Assembly (NCBI GenBank): GCA_958295525.1
Contig: OY282355.1
Location: forward strand, 967,504-1,031,503
Reading direction: 5' to 3'
DNA from: an uncultured Dehalococcoidia bacterium
GTDB taxonomy: Bacteria > Chloroflexota > Dehalococcoidia > Lucifugimonadales > Australimonadaceae
Length of the DNA stretch: 64,000 bases
Shown in pieces: positions 40,679 through 49,312 of this stretch; positions within the stretch are counted from its first letter, which is position 1; each line of letters opens with the position of its first letter. Under the pieces are notes generated by a model. The model was not told the DNA's origin. It was given only the letters and a program-made list of their open reading frames with translations, and did not search any database. Position numbers and translations under genes: made by a program.

Positions 40679-42015
40679 CCATCGCTTCCCCGGAACAGGC
40701 CAGGGCCGCGGCGGAGCGGATACTCGAAACCGCGCTCCGCTCCGTGGGCGACGCGGAGGTCTTCTACGTCGAGTCGTCCAGCGTTCCCGCGCGGTTCGAG
40801 GCGAATGCGGTCAAAGGCGTGGACGCGAACGACTCGGCGGGCGCCGCTCTCCGCGTCATCAAGGACGGGCGCGTCGGATTCAGCAGCGCGTCCAACCTCG
40901 CCGATCCTCAAGCGCTCGTGGACGCCGCCCTCGAGACCGCTCCGTTCGGAGCCGAGGCGCGCTTCGAGTTCCCGCCGGCGCAGACTTGCCCCGACGTCAG
41001 TCCCTACGATCCCTCCGCGGGCGAGACGACGCTCGAGGAGATGGTCGCGCTCGGCGAGCGCGCCGTCGCCGAAATCCGCGCCTACTCTTCCGACGTCCGG
41101 GTCGAGGGCGGCGTCGGCAAATCCGACTCCGTCATCGCCATCGTCAACAGCAGAGGCGGAGGCGCGGCCTACCGGCGCTCGCGCTTTCAGATCGGCTTCG
41201 AGGGGACGGTCATACGCGGCGAGGATATGCTCTTCACGGTGGAGAGCCGGAGCGGCGTCGCCGCGATAAGCGACCCCTCGCCCATCGTCGCGTCCATCAT
41301 CCGCCAATTGGAATGGGCGAAAGAGACCGCCGACGCCGAAACCAAGACGATGCCCGTCATTCTGATGCCCACCGCCGTCCGCAGCATCATCCTCGCGCCG
41401 CTCCTCGCCGGACTCAACGGACGCGCCGTCTTCCGCGGAACGTCGCCTCTGATCGGCCGGCTGGGCGAGCGCGTCGTTGACGAGCGCTTCACGCTCCTGA
41501 ACGACCCCGCCGCGTCCGGCGCGCCGAACGCCCGCCCCGCCGACGACGAAGGCGTCGCAAGCCGCCGCTTCCCGCTCATCGAGCGCGGAATCGCGTCCGC
41601 TTTCTTCTACGATTTGCAGACGGCGGGATTGGCGGACGCGGAGAGCACGGGCTCCGGCGAGCGCGGTCTCGGCTCCCTCCCGGAGCCCGGAACGAGCGTC
41701 CTCCTCGTGGAGGAAGGCGAGGCCGCGTTGGACGACCTCATCGCGGATATAGACGAGGCGCTGATCGTGGAGCGTCTGCTGGGCGCGGGGCAAGGCAACC
41801 TGCTGGGCGGCGACTTCAACGCGAACGTGCTGCTGGGCTACAAAGTGGAGCGCGGGAAAGTCGCGGGCCGCGTGAAGAACACGATGGTCTCCGGCAACGT
41901 CTACCGCGCCCTGAGCGACCTCATCGCCGTCGGCGGCGAGGGCCGGTGGGTCGGCGGCGGCCTCTACGCTCCGCCCATCGCCTTCGGCGGAATGGCCGTC
42001 GCCAGCAAGGAGTAG
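40657..42015 (+). CDS. pmbA: TldE/PmbA protease subunit
   Basis: About 452 residues from a GTG at 40657, which overlaps the end of tldD by 22 bases. No ATG is available before the conserved N-terminus (EQARAAAERILETAL), so GTG is the best start, though its ribosome site is weak. The protein has the TldE pattern: no HExxxH, and the family stretch GLNGRAVFRGTSPL...ERVVDERFTLLNDP and LLGGDFNANVLLGYKVERG. TldE is the non-metal partner of TldD. Its stop is followed after 3 bases by the GTG of the HEAT-repeat gene. Confidence 0.9.
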   Translation: MPHRGGVAIASPEQARAAAERILETALRSVGDAEVFYVESSSVPARFEANAVKGVDANDSAGAALRVIKDGRVGFSSASNLADPQALVDAALETAPFGAEARFEFPPAQTCPDVSPYDPSAGETTLEEMVALGERAVAEIRAYSSDVRVEGGVGKSDSVIAIVNSRGGGAAYRRSRFQIGFEGTVIRGEDMLFTVESRSGVAAISDPSPIVASIIRQLEWAKETADAETKTMPVILMPTAVRSIILAPLLAGLNGRAVFRGTSPLIGRLGERVVDERFTLLNDPAASGAPNARPADDEGVASRRFPLIERGIASAFFYDLQTAGLADAESTGSGERGLGSLPEPGTSVLLVEEGEAALDDLIADIDEALIVERLLGAGQGNLLGGDFNANVLLGYKVERGKVAGRVKNTMVSGNVYRALSDLIAVGGEGRWVGGGLYAPPIAFGGMAVASKE

Positions 42016-42018
42016 CCG

Positions 42019-42939
42019 GTGCCCGTCGGCGACCTCATCCCCCGCCTCGCGGACCCCGGATGCGAACTGACGCCCGCGCTCGTCAGTCGGCTCAGCGGCC
42101 TGCTTCCCGACGAGCAGCGGGAACTCGCGGAGCGCTGGCCGGAGATTCCCCCGGCGCGGCGGCTGATGATCGTCCGCGCCGCCGCGGGGATGGCCGACGA
42201 GAACGTCACGCTCGAGTTCACCTCCGTCCTCTGCGCCGCGCTCTCCGACGCCGACCCCGCCGTGCGCGCGGGCGCCGCCGCCGGACTCTGGGAGACCTGC
42301 GACCGCGCCGTCATACGTCCGCTCGCCGAGATGCTGGAGCGCGACGAATCGCCCGACGCCCGCGCCGCCGCCGCAAGCGCGCTCGGCCACTTCGCGGAGA
42401 TGGCCGAGTCCGGCGGCCTCATCGAGCGCGACGCCGGCCTTCTGCGGGACGCTCTCCTCGGCGCGATCGAGAACGACGAAGAGGAGACGGAGGCGCGCCG
42501 CGCCGCGCTCGAAGCCGCCGCGCCTCTGCGCCGCCCCGAGGTCGCGGAGCGGATCCGGTGGGCGCACCGGAGCGGCGACGCGCGCCTGCGGAGGAGCGCC
42601 GTTTGCGCGATGGGGCGCAGTTCCGACGCCGCGTGGCTGCCGATCATCCTCGCCGAATTCTCGAGCGGCCTGCCGGAGATGCGCCTGCAAGCCGCCGCAG
42701 CCGCGGGCGAACTCGCCGACCCCGCCGCCCTCCCCGGGCTCCGCGACCTCACGGACGACGACGATCCCGACGTGGCCGCCGCCGCCGTCCGCGCCATCGC
42801 CGGCATCGGGGGCGCGGCGGCCCGCAAACTGCTGAGGCGGTGCGCCGAGCGCGGCGATCCGCCCGTCAACGACGCAGCGCGGGAAGCCTTGCGCGCCCTC
42901 GAGGAAGAGGAAGGCGCGCTGTCCGTGATGGAGCGCTGA
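42019..42939 (+). CDS. HEAT-repeat protein
   Basis: A 306-residue protein starting at a GTG; AAGGAG at the end of tldE provides its ribosome site. It consists of repeated helical pairs with Ala-rich cores (DPAVRAGAAAGLWE, SPDARAAAASALGHFAEM, EMRLQAAAAAGELADPAAL, DPDVAAAAVRAIAGI). These are HEAT or PBS-lyase-type repeats, which usually bind proteins. There is no catalytic motif or signal peptide. Its place in the tldDE operon suggests a scaffold for a partner encoded nearby, but this is inference. Confidence 0.8.
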   Translation: MPVGDLIPRLADPGCELTPALVSRLSGLLPDEQRELAERWPEIPPARRLMIVRAAAGMADENVTLEFTSVLCAALSDADPAVRAGAAAGLWETCDRAVIRPLAEMLERDESPDARAAAASALGHFAEMAESGGLIERDAGLLRDALLGAIENDEEETEARRAALEAAAPLRRPEVAERIRWAHRSGDARLRRSAVCAMGRSSDAAWLPIILAEFSSGLPEMRLQAAAAAGELADPAALPGLRDLTDDDDPDVAAAAVRAIAGIGGAAARKLLRRCAERGDPPVNDAAREALRALEEEEGALSVMER

Positions 42940-42941
42940 CG

Positions 42942-43388
42942 ATGCCCAGCGATCCGCGCTTCCCCGAGGCGGTGTCCGCAGGCGGCGTCGTCTACGAGCG
43001 GGCGTCCGGCGGGCTGCGCGTCGCCGTCTGCGGGCGCGAGGCGTCCGGCCTGTGGGCGCTCCCCAAGGGCACGCCGGACGGCGGCGAGACGCTGGAGCAG
43101 ACCGCCCTCCGCGAAGTCCGCGAGGAGACCGGCCTGCAAGCGGAGGTCGAGGCGCCGCTGGGCAGCATCGAATACCGCTTCACCCGGGAAGGAACGCTCA
43201 TCCGCAAGCGCGTCCACTTCTACCTGATGCGCCCCGTCGGCGGCTCGTTCGATCTCCACGACCCCGAGTTCGACGTCGCGCAATGGATGGCCGCGGACGC
43301 CGCGCTCGCCGCGCTGACCTACCCCTCGGAGCGCGACGTCGTGCGCCGCGCCCTGGACGCGCTCGCCGGGCGGGAGGCCGTCCGATGA
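42942..43388 (+). CDS. Nudix hydrolase
   Basis: A 148-residue Nudix protein. The Nudix box G-x5-E-x7-REVREETGL is complete (about residues 43-65). SAGGVVYERASGGLRVAVCG is the usual first strand pair. LWALPKGTPDGGE resembles diadenosine polyphosphate or (di)nucleotide hydrolases (MutT/Ap4A group), and the substrate cannot be narrowed further. The ATG is 2 bases after the HEAT gene, and its TGA overlaps the next ATG (ATGA). Confidence 0.9.
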   Translation: MPSDPRFPEAVSAGGVVYERASGGLRVAVCGREASGLWALPKGTPDGGETLEQTALREVREETGLQAEVEAPLGSIEYRFTREGTLIRKRVHFYLMRPVGGSFDLHDPEFDVAQWMAADAALAALTYPSERDVVRRALDALAGREAVR

Positions 43389-43915
43389 CGATCGCCATCG
43401 AGCGCGGCGCGCAAGTCGTCCTGCGCGACAAAGTCCTCGCCGACGGCCATGACGACCACCGCTGGCGCTCCGACGAGGAACTCGCCGAACTCGACGCCGC
43501 GCCCAGGCTCCGCCAGCCTTTGATGGACTTCCTCCGCGACTATGAGATCGAGTTGAGCAATCCCACGCCGTGGACGCGCCGCTACGCCATAGACACGCTC
43601 GACGGCGTCCACATCGGCAACTGCATGCTCTACGACATAGACACGGTCAACGGCCAATGCGAAATCGGCATCATCCTCGGCGACCGCGACTACTGGAGCA
43701 AAGGCTACGGGCGCGCCGCCCTCCGGCTGCTCATCGCCAAATGCTTTGAGATGCCCTCGATGAAACGCCTGTATCTCCACACGCTGGAATGGAACGCTCG
43801 GGCGCGCCGCGCGTTCGCCGCCTGCGGCTTCCGCGAGGCGCGGCCCGTGCGCCGCGGCGGGCGCAACTTCATCAGAATGGAAATCGCCCGCGCCGATTGG
43901 CAGGCGCCGCGCTAG
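43385..43915 (+). CDS. GNAT-family N-acetyltransferase (RimJ/RimL-like)
   Basis: A 176-residue acetyltransferase. The acetyl-CoA-binding motif A is DYWSKGYGRAALRLLI, preceded by the beta strand CEIGIILGDR. RLYLHTLEWNARARRAFAACGF is the motif B segment typical of RimJ/RimL-like enzymes. It overlaps the Nudix gene by 4 bases and ends the five-gene operon. The substrate (protein N-terminus, antibiotic or small amine) is unknown. Confidence 0.88.
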   Translation: MTIAIERGAQVVLRDKVLADGHDDHRWRSDEELAELDAAPRLRQPLMDFLRDYEIELSNPTPWTRRYAIDTLDGVHIGNCMLYDIDTVNGQCEIGIILGDRDYWSKGYGRAALRLLIAKCFEMPSMKRLYLHTLEWNARARRAFAACGFREARPVRRGGRNFIRMEIARADWQAPR

Positions 43916-44107
43916 GAGGCGGGCGCTGTCTCGTATGCGCGGAACGAGTCCGCCCCTTGCGCGTTCCCCTAACGCCGCCTACGATGATTCCCGCGCCGCA
44001 GGGGAACGGCGTCAATGGACCCGAAAAGCGCGGTCTTCCCGCGAAAATCGCCGCAGACCCGCCCGCGAGGGCGGACGAAGCGGAAACGAAGAACGGAGGA
44101 ACGAACG

Positions 44108-44845
44108 ATGCGAGGACTCGAAGGGCGCGTCGCGGTGGTCACCGGAGGCGCGCGCGGACTGGGCAAAGCCGCCGCTGAGCGGCTCGCGGAAGAAGGCGTG
44201 AAGGTCGGCGTCCTCGACCTCCGCGAGGACGAGGCGCAAGAGGTCGCGCAAGCCATCGGCGGCGCGGCGTTCCGGTGCGACACGACGGACGAGGCGCAAC
44301 TCGCCGCCGCGTTCGAGGGCGTCAACGCGCGGTTCGGCGGCGTGGACACGCTCGTCAACAACGCCGGCCTCATCGCTCCGCGCAAAGATTGGACGTCGTG
44401 GACGAAAGAGGAAGTCGAGCGGTTCGCGCAGGTGAACTACATCGGCTACTTCCTCGCCATCAAAGCCGCGCACCCCTACCTCAAGGCGAGCGGACGCGGG
44501 CGCGTCATTAACGTCGCCTCTCGCACCTTCTTTATGGGCAACCCCGGGCAGACGCCCTACGTCTCCGCGAAGGGCGCCGTCATCGGCCTCAGTTGGAATA
44601 TGGCGAAAGAACTCGGCGGCGACAACATCACCGTCAACGCCGTGATGCCGGGGCAGGTCGCCACGCCCGGCACGCTGGAATACAACGACGAGGCGATGTT
44701 CGAGCGCACGATGCAGAACCAGGCGATCAAGAGCCGCGTTTACCCGGAGCACCTCGCCGCGCTCATCGCGTTCCTCGCCAGCGACGACGCCGCGATGATC
44801 TCCGGCCAGTCGATCGTCGTGGACGGCGGCGGCCTCCTCCACTAG
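44108..44845 (+). CDS. Short-chain dehydrogenase/reductase (SDR)
   Basis: A 245-residue classical SDR. It has the nucleotide-binding TGGARGLGK, VNNAG and the active-site Ser and YxxxK (INVASRTFFMGNPG then YVSAK). GGAGG lies 7 bases before the ATG at 44108; an in-frame ATG 31 codons upstream gives only Arg-rich junk and is rejected. DLRE after the second strand suggests NAD(H) preference, which is an inference. The substrate is unknown. Confidence 0.9.
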   Translation: MRGLEGRVAVVTGGARGLGKAAAERLAEEGVKVGVLDLREDEAQEVAQAIGGAAFRCDTTDEAQLAAAFEGVNARFGGVDTLVNNAGLIAPRKDWTSWTKEEVERFAQVNYIGYFLAIKAAHPYLKASGRGRVINVASRTFFMGNPGQTPYVSAKGAVIGLSWNMAKELGGDNITVNAVMPGQVATPGTLEYNDEAMFERTMQNQAIKSRVYPEHLAALIAFLASDDAAMISGQSIVVDGGGLLH

Positions 44846-44931
44846 GGCGGGACAACTGGGCGGCGGCGCGGCGCGGCGCGGCGCCCATCCGGACGGTGTA
44901 ATATGGCTCCGCGTGAACGTGGGAACCGCTG

Positions 44932-45000
44932 ATGACGACCACCGCCCAACGCCTGAGCCGCGAGGAAGACGCCTCGCCTGACGGTGGGCGGATGAAGTAG
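44932..45000 (+). pseudogene. 22-codon ORF, possibly the broken N-terminus of a Uma2-type gene
   Basis: A short frame reading MTTTAQRLSREEDASPDG. The first dozen residues resemble the start of Uma2-family (PD-(D/E)XK-like) proteins, which commonly begin MTTT...T.EE. It stops after 22 codons and nothing similar continues in other frames. It may be chance. Confidence 0.2.
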
Positions 45001-45016
45001 AAGGAGCGCCTTCCGA

Positions 45017-45793
45017 ATGCCTTTCGGCGAATTCATAAGCCGGTTGTGGCGAGGCGATTTTGCCCCGCGCGCCGCAGTCGCTCCTAGCGCGCAGCCTGAC
45101 GTCAAGCGCATCGTCTGCCTGGCGAATTCGCGCAAGAGAGGCGGACGGTGCATCGCAGGCAAAGAACTTCTCGCGGACGGCGTTGCTGGCGATTGGGTGC
45201 GCCCCGTCAGCAGTCGGCCCGACGAAGAAGTGTCTGACCGAGAGCGCAAATACGCGAACGGGAAGGAGCCCGGCTTGCTCGACGTTATCGACGTGCCGGT
45301 TCAGACCCCCTGCCCGCGCGGCTACCAGCAAGAGAACTGGCGCATCGAACCGCAGCGCCGCTGGGCGAAAGCGCGAGGCTTCGACCGGAGCGCGGTTGAC
45401 CAGTTGCTGGACCCCGTGTCTCCGCTCTGGATCAACGGGCGCAGCACGAGAGACGGCCTTAACGACTGGTTCCCGCTCGAAATCGCTCACTCGCTCGACA
45501 GTTCCCTGCGGCTCATTAAGGTTGCCAGCCTCCAGTTGGTCGTGTCGCAACCCGGATTGAACTACGGCGATGACGCGAAACGCTTGCGCGGGGAATTCCT
45601 GTACGCCGGAGATGAGTATCGCTTGTCGGTCACCGACCCTGCATACGAGCAATCGCACCGGCAGAGGCCAAATGGGTCGTATTCCGTGAGCGAAGCCTAT
45701 CTGACCATCAGCCTCGGAGAACCGTTTCAGAATCCCAGCAGCGGAGAGTGGGGCGTATACAAACTGATCGCAGGAGTCATAGAGAAGAGATGA
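45017..45793 (+). CDS. Possible dual-OB-domain protein, first gene of a DUF488 cassette
   Basis: A 258-residue soluble protein with no classical catalytic motif. The conserved-looking core begins at KRIVCLANSRKRGGRCIAGK and GDWVRPVSSRPDEEVSDRER, then LLDVIDVPVQTPCPRG and YQQENWRIE. A second half from about residue 165 (LRLIKVASLQLVV, YRLSVTDPAYEQ, YLTISLGEP) looks like another beta barrel. From memory this resembles proteins annotated as dual-OB-containing that occur beside DUF488 genes; I cannot verify that here. OB folds usually bind nucleic acid. AAGGAG precedes the ATG. Its TGA overlaps the ATG of the first DUF488 gene (ATGA), so the proteins are probably made together. Confidence 0.6.
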   Translation: MPFGEFISRLWRGDFAPRAAVAPSAQPDVKRIVCLANSRKRGGRCIAGKELLADGVAGDWVRPVSSRPDEEVSDRERKYANGKEPGLLDVIDVPVQTPCPRGYQQENWRIEPQRRWAKARGFDRSAVDQLLDPVSPLWINGRSTRDGLNDWFPLEIAHSLDSSLRLIKVASLQLVVSQPGLNYGDDAKRLRGEFLYAGDEYRLSVTDPAYEQSHRQRPNGSYSVSEAYLTISLGEPFQNPSSGEWGVYKLIAGVIEKR

Positions 45794-46455
45794 GCCGGCG
45801 GCCGTTTCCTATCTACACCATCGGCCACTCCAACCACCCCCCGGAGGCGTTCATCGCGCTCTTGCGGCGACACGGCATTGAGGAAGTGGCCGACGTTCGT
45901 TCGTCTCCGTACAACCGCAGCCCCTACACCGCGCACTTCAACAAAGACGCGCTGGAGGAATCCCTCAGCGAGGAAGGCGTTCGCTACGTCTATATGGGCG
46001 CGGAACTCGGCGGACGGCCTGCCGACCCCTCTTGCTACGACGCAGGGCGCGTGCGGTACGACCGCGTGGCGCGAACCGACGAATTCCTGTTCGGGGTGCA
46101 AACCCTCCTCCGCGACGCGGGCGAGCGCAGAGTCGCGCTGATGTGCGCCGAGAAAGAGCCGCTTGACTGCCACCGCGCGCTGCTGGTCGCGCATGCCTTG
46201 ACCACCGAGTACGAACTCGACCGCGAATCCGTGCGCCACATATTCGCCGACGGGAGGGAAGAGTCCCACGCCGACGTTGTGAGCCGCTTGCTCGATAACC
46301 CGAAAGCCCTTCAATACGATCTGTTCGCGTCTCCCGTGGGCGCGGACGCAATGGGAGAAGCGTTGGAAAGAGCAATCCGCCAACGGGCCGACAAAGTGGC
46401 TTACGTGAGCAGATGGCCAAGCCTGGCGGGAGAACAAGGAGAGGATGAGTTTTGA
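45790..46455 (+). CDS. DUF488 protein, larger form
   Basis: A 221-residue DUF488 protein. Signature blocks are YTIGHSNHPPEAFIALL, VADVRSSPYNRSPY, YVYMGAELGGRP and, most striking, CAEKEPLDCHRALLVAH. The C-x-E-x5-C-H-R core is the likely functional site of the family. No biochemical activity is firmly established that I know of. The start at 45790 overlaps the preceding stop (ATGA). The TGA overlaps the TTG start of a second DUF488 gene. Confidence 0.88.
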   Translation: MSRRPFPIYTIGHSNHPPEAFIALLRRHGIEEVADVRSSPYNRSPYTAHFNKDALEESLSEEGVRYVYMGAELGGRPADPSCYDAGRVRYDRVARTDEFLFGVQTLLRDAGERRVALMCAEKEPLDCHRALLVAHALTTEYELDRESVRHIFADGREESHADVVSRLLDNPKALQYDLFASPVGADAMGEALERAIRQRADKVAYVSRWPSLAGEQGEDEF

Positions 46456-46907
46456 AGATATACACGGCGGGCTTCACCAAGAAGTCGGCGGAGGAATTCT
46501 TCACCCTCCTCAGGGAGTCGGGCGCGGAACGCCTAGTGGATGTCCGGTTGCGGCCCGACGGCGGCCTCGCCGGATTCGCCAAGAAGAACGACCTCCAATT
46601 CTTCCTGCGCGAGTTGTGCGGAATGGAGTATGTCCATGTCCCCGACCTCGCGCCGACGAAGGAGATGCTGGACGCTTACCGCAAGGAGCACAAGGATTGG
46701 GAGATCTACGAGCGCGATTTCCTTGCGCTGCTGGAAGAGCGGGAGATCGAGAAGACGTTCTCCCCGGAAGTCGCCTCAGGCGGATGCTTGCTCTGCAGCG
46801 AGCACGAGCCTCGCCATTGCCACCGGCGACTCGTCGCCGAATACCTGCGGCGACATTGGGGGGACATCGAAATCGCGCACTTGCCAACGCCTCCTAGCCC
46901 CTGCTAA
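46452..46907 (+). CDS. DUF488 protein, smaller form
   Basis: A 151-residue DUF488 protein beginning at TTG (46452), which overlaps the previous stop (TTGA). It opens KIYTAGFTKKSAEEFFTLL, has LVDVRLRPDGGLAGFAKKND, and carries the same core as its neighbour, CSEHEPRHCHRRLVAEYL (C-x-E-x5-C-H-R). The two paralogues are quite diverged, so this is an old pair rather than a recent duplication. Its 3' end overlaps the convergent MoaD-MoaE gene by 14 bases. Confidence 0.87.
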   Translation: MKIYTAGFTKKSAEEFFTLLRESGAERLVDVRLRPDGGLAGFAKKNDLQFFLRELCGMEYVHVPDLAPTKEMLDAYRKEHKDWEIYERDFLALLEEREIEKTFSPEVASGGCLLCSEHEPRHCHRRLVAEYLRRHWGDIEIAHLPTPPSPC

Positions 46908-47640
46908 GCGCAGGCTCTCCCTCGCGCTCCGCGAGAAAGCCCGCGTAAGGAGCCTCGGAAAGGTGCAGCGCGTGCGTCTCCGGGTCGCAAGCCGCCCCAA
47001 CCCAAACCTCGCCGTCGGCGAAATGCTCCTTCTTCCAAACGGGAACGATGTGCTTGATGCGATCAACGACGTACAGCCCCGCGAGGAACGCCTCCGTCCG
47101 GTGCGGCGCGCCCGCCGCCACCACGAGGCTCACGTCGCCGATCTCGAGCCGCCCGACGCGGTGGCGCGCCGTGATCGCCGGAACGCCGAACCGCGCCATC
47201 GTCTCGACGAGAATCCGGCCAATCGCCTTTTCCGCCATCCGCTCGTCCGCCTCGTACTCCAAACGCAGCACGGGGCGCCCGCCCGTGTTGTCGCGCGTCG
47301 TTCCCTCGAACGTGACGACCGCGCCGTTGAACGAGCGGCGAACGGCGTCGGCGGCCTCGCGGGCGTCCAGAGGCGCCGTTCCCACCAGCGCGTCCGCGCC
47401 GCCGCTCACGGGGGGGTAGAGCGCCACGTCGTCGCCGTCGCTCAGCGGATAGGCGGGATTGGCGAACTCCTCGTTGACCGCGATGAGGTGCGGGCGGAAG
47501 TCGCGGGGCAGCGACGGCGCGGCCTCGAGCAGCGCGGCGACGGCGTCGGCGACCGTCGCGCCGCCGGAAAGCGACACGCGCAGGCGGTCGAGCCCCGCAG
47601 TCTCGCGGTAGGAGGCGTACAGCCGCACGAGGACATCCAT
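46894..47640 (-). CDS. MoaD-MoaE fusion, molybdopterin synthase
   Basis: About 248 residues from the ATG at 47640. The N-terminal 80 residues are MoaD (LVRLYASYRETAGLDRL, AVNEEF, LSDGDDVALYPPVSGG). MoaE follows: FEGTTRDNTGGRPVLRLEYEA, HRVGRLEIGDVSLVV and the catalytic-site VWKKEHF. Molybdopterin synthase inserts two sulfurs into precursor Z. MoaD normally needs a free Gly-Gly end; here that Gly-Gly is internal, so the chain must be cleaved or work differently, as reported for other MoaD-MoaE fusions such as mycobacterial MoaX. No other moa gene is in the window. Confidence 0.92.
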   Translation of the reverse strand: MDVLVRLYASYRETAGLDRLRVSLSGGATVADAVAALLEAAPSLPRDFRPHLIAVNEEFANPAYPLSDGDDVALYPPVSGGADALVGTAPLDAREAADAVRRSFNGAVVTFEGTTRDNTGGRPVLRLEYEADERMAEKAIGRILVETMARFGVPAITARHRVGRLEIGDVSLVVAAGAPHRTEAFLAGLYVVDRIKHIVPVWKKEHFADGEVWVGAACDPETHALHLSEAPYAGFLAEREGEPALSRG

Positions 47641-47686
47641 AAGCGGGATTATACGCAACGGCAGCAGCAGGCGCTAACCTGCCCGA

Positions 47687-49141
47687 ATGATGAGACGCGG
47701 CATGCGGAGCGATCAGACGCTGTTCGAGCACGGACGGCGCGGACGCGAGGGGGAGAACGCCCCGCTCGCGGCGCGGATGCGCCCCCGAACGCTCGGCGAG
47801 TTCGTCGGGCAGCGCCATTTGCTGGGCGAGGGGCGCATGCTGGAGCGCGCCCTCCGCGACGGCCAGCCGCCCTCGATGCTGCTCTGGGGGCCGCCCGGGT
47901 CGGGCAAGACGACGCTCGCCCAACTCATCGCCGGCGCAACGAAATCGCGCTTCATCGGCGTCTCGGCGGTCACGTCGGGCGTCGCCGACCTGCGGAAGGC
48001 CGTCGAGGAAGCCCGCGAACTCCGCGCCACGGAAGACCTGGGCACGATTCTGTTCATAGACGAAGTGCACCGCTTCAACAAAGCGCAGCAGGACGTGATT
48101 CTCCCGCACGTCGAGAACGGGACGGTGACGTTCATCGGCGCGACGACCGAGAACCCGTCGTTCGAGGTGATCCCCGCGCTCCTGTCGCGCGCCCGGGTGC
48201 TCACGCTGCAGCCGCTGACCGGCGACGAACTGGCGCGCGTCATCCGCAACGCGCTCGCCGACAAGGAGCGCGGGCTCGGCTCCGAGCGCGCGTCGCTGGA
48301 GCCGGACGCGCTTGCCTTTCTGCAGGATGCGGCGTCCGGCGACGCCCGCGTCGCGCTGAACGGGCTGGAACTGGCCGTCGAGATCGCGCAGCCGTCCCCG
48401 GACGGCGCGAAGCGGGTGGACCGCGCGCTGATGGAGGAGGCGCTCCAACGCCGCGCTCCCCGTTACGACAAAGCCGGCGACGCGCACTACGACACGATCT
48501 CCGCGTTCATCAAGTCGGTGCGCGCCTCCGACCCGGACGCGGCGGTCTACTGGCTGGCGCGGATGCTGGAGGCGGGCGAGGATCCGCTGTTCATCGCGCG
48601 GCGCATCGTGATTCTCGCGGCGGAGGACGTCGGCATGGCCGACCCGATGGCGCTGCCCGTGGCGGTGGCGGCGCAGCAGGCGGTTCACTTCGTAGGGCTG
48701 CCGGAAGGGGCGATACCGCTCGCGCAGGCGACGGTTCACCTAGCGGCCGCGCCGAAGAGCAACGCCTCCTATATGGCGCTCAACCGCGCGATGGCGGAAG
48801 TTCGGGAAGGGCGTCAGCATCCCGTCCCCTTGCATCTTCGCAACGCCGCGACCGGCCTGATGCGCGGGCTCGGCTACGGCAAGGACTACAAGTACGCGCA
48901 CGACTACAAGGGGCATTTCTCCGGCCAGCGGAATCTGCCCGACGAAATCGCTGGGATGCGGTTCTACGAGCCGGGCGATCAAGGCTACGAAGCGACGGCG
49001 CGGGAGCGGTTGGATGCGTTGTGGGGCAAGGCGAAAGCCCCCGGCGGCGGACGGGCGGAAGGCGGGCGCGCCGGTCCTGCGGACGGGGGCGCCGCGCGGC
49101 GGGACGCGGATAGGCGGGACGCGGATAGCGGAGATTCGTAG
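47687..49141 (+). CDS. rarA: Replication-associated recombination ATPase RarA/MgsA
   Basis: A 484-residue clamp-loader-type AAA+ ATPase that acts at stalled replication forks. RPRTLGEFVGQRHLLG is the family N-terminus. Walker A is GPPGSGKTT (about 68-76), Walker B FIDEVHRFNK, and sensor region GATTENPSFEV. The C-terminal tetramerisation part contains HYDTISAFIKSVRASDPDAA and YGKDYKYAHDY, typical of RarA. A low-complexity Gly/Arg/Asp tail of about 40 residues follows and is unusual. It is transcribed divergently from the MoaD-MoaE gene with a 46-bp gap. Start could also be the ATG 15 bases later. Confidence 0.95.
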   Translation: MMRRGMRSDQTLFEHGRRGREGENAPLAARMRPRTLGEFVGQRHLLGEGRMLERALRDGQPPSMLLWGPPGSGKTTLAQLIAGATKSRFIGVSAVTSGVADLRKAVEEARELRATEDLGTILFIDEVHRFNKAQQDVILPHVENGTVTFIGATTENPSFEVIPALLSRARVLTLQPLTGDELARVIRNALADKERGLGSERASLEPDALAFLQDAASGDARVALNGLELAVEIAQPSPDGAKRVDRALMEEALQRRAPRYDKAGDAHYDTISAFIKSVRASDPDAAVYWLARMLEAGEDPLFIARRIVILAAEDVGMADPMALPVAVAAQQAVHFVGLPEGAIPLAQATVHLAAAPKSNASYMALNRAMAEVREGRQHPVPLHLRNAATGLMRGLGYGKDYKYAHDYKGHFSGQRNLPDEIAGMRFYEPGDQGYEATARERLDALWGKAKAPGGGRAEGGRAGPADGGAARRDADRRDADSGDS

Positions 49142-49204
49142 CGATCCGGCGCCTCCGCGCGGGGAACCGCCGGAAAATTGGTTAAAAATTCGGTTCCACA
49201 GGGG

Positions 49205-49233
49205 TTGCGCTCCCGTCGGCGATGGTTTACGAT
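49205..49233 (+). promoter_or_regulatory. Promoter of the structured-RNA unit
   Basis: TTGCGC (49205-49210), a 17-base spacer, then TACGAT (49228-49233). The same two hexamers with the same spacing occur before the SDR gene at 57527-57555, which supports both. Confidence 0.5.
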
Positions 49234-49312
49234 CAGAGTTGACCTGGGACGGCGGATGAGGCGGGAGGCGCCTTTAGCCGTCGGGACGCCATAGGGCGAA
49301 AGGAGGCACGCC

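Noticed and set aside
44015-44107. Upstream start for the SDR
   Set aside because: The 31 extra residues are Arg/Lys/Pro-rich and unlike any SDR; GGAGG lies correctly before 44108.
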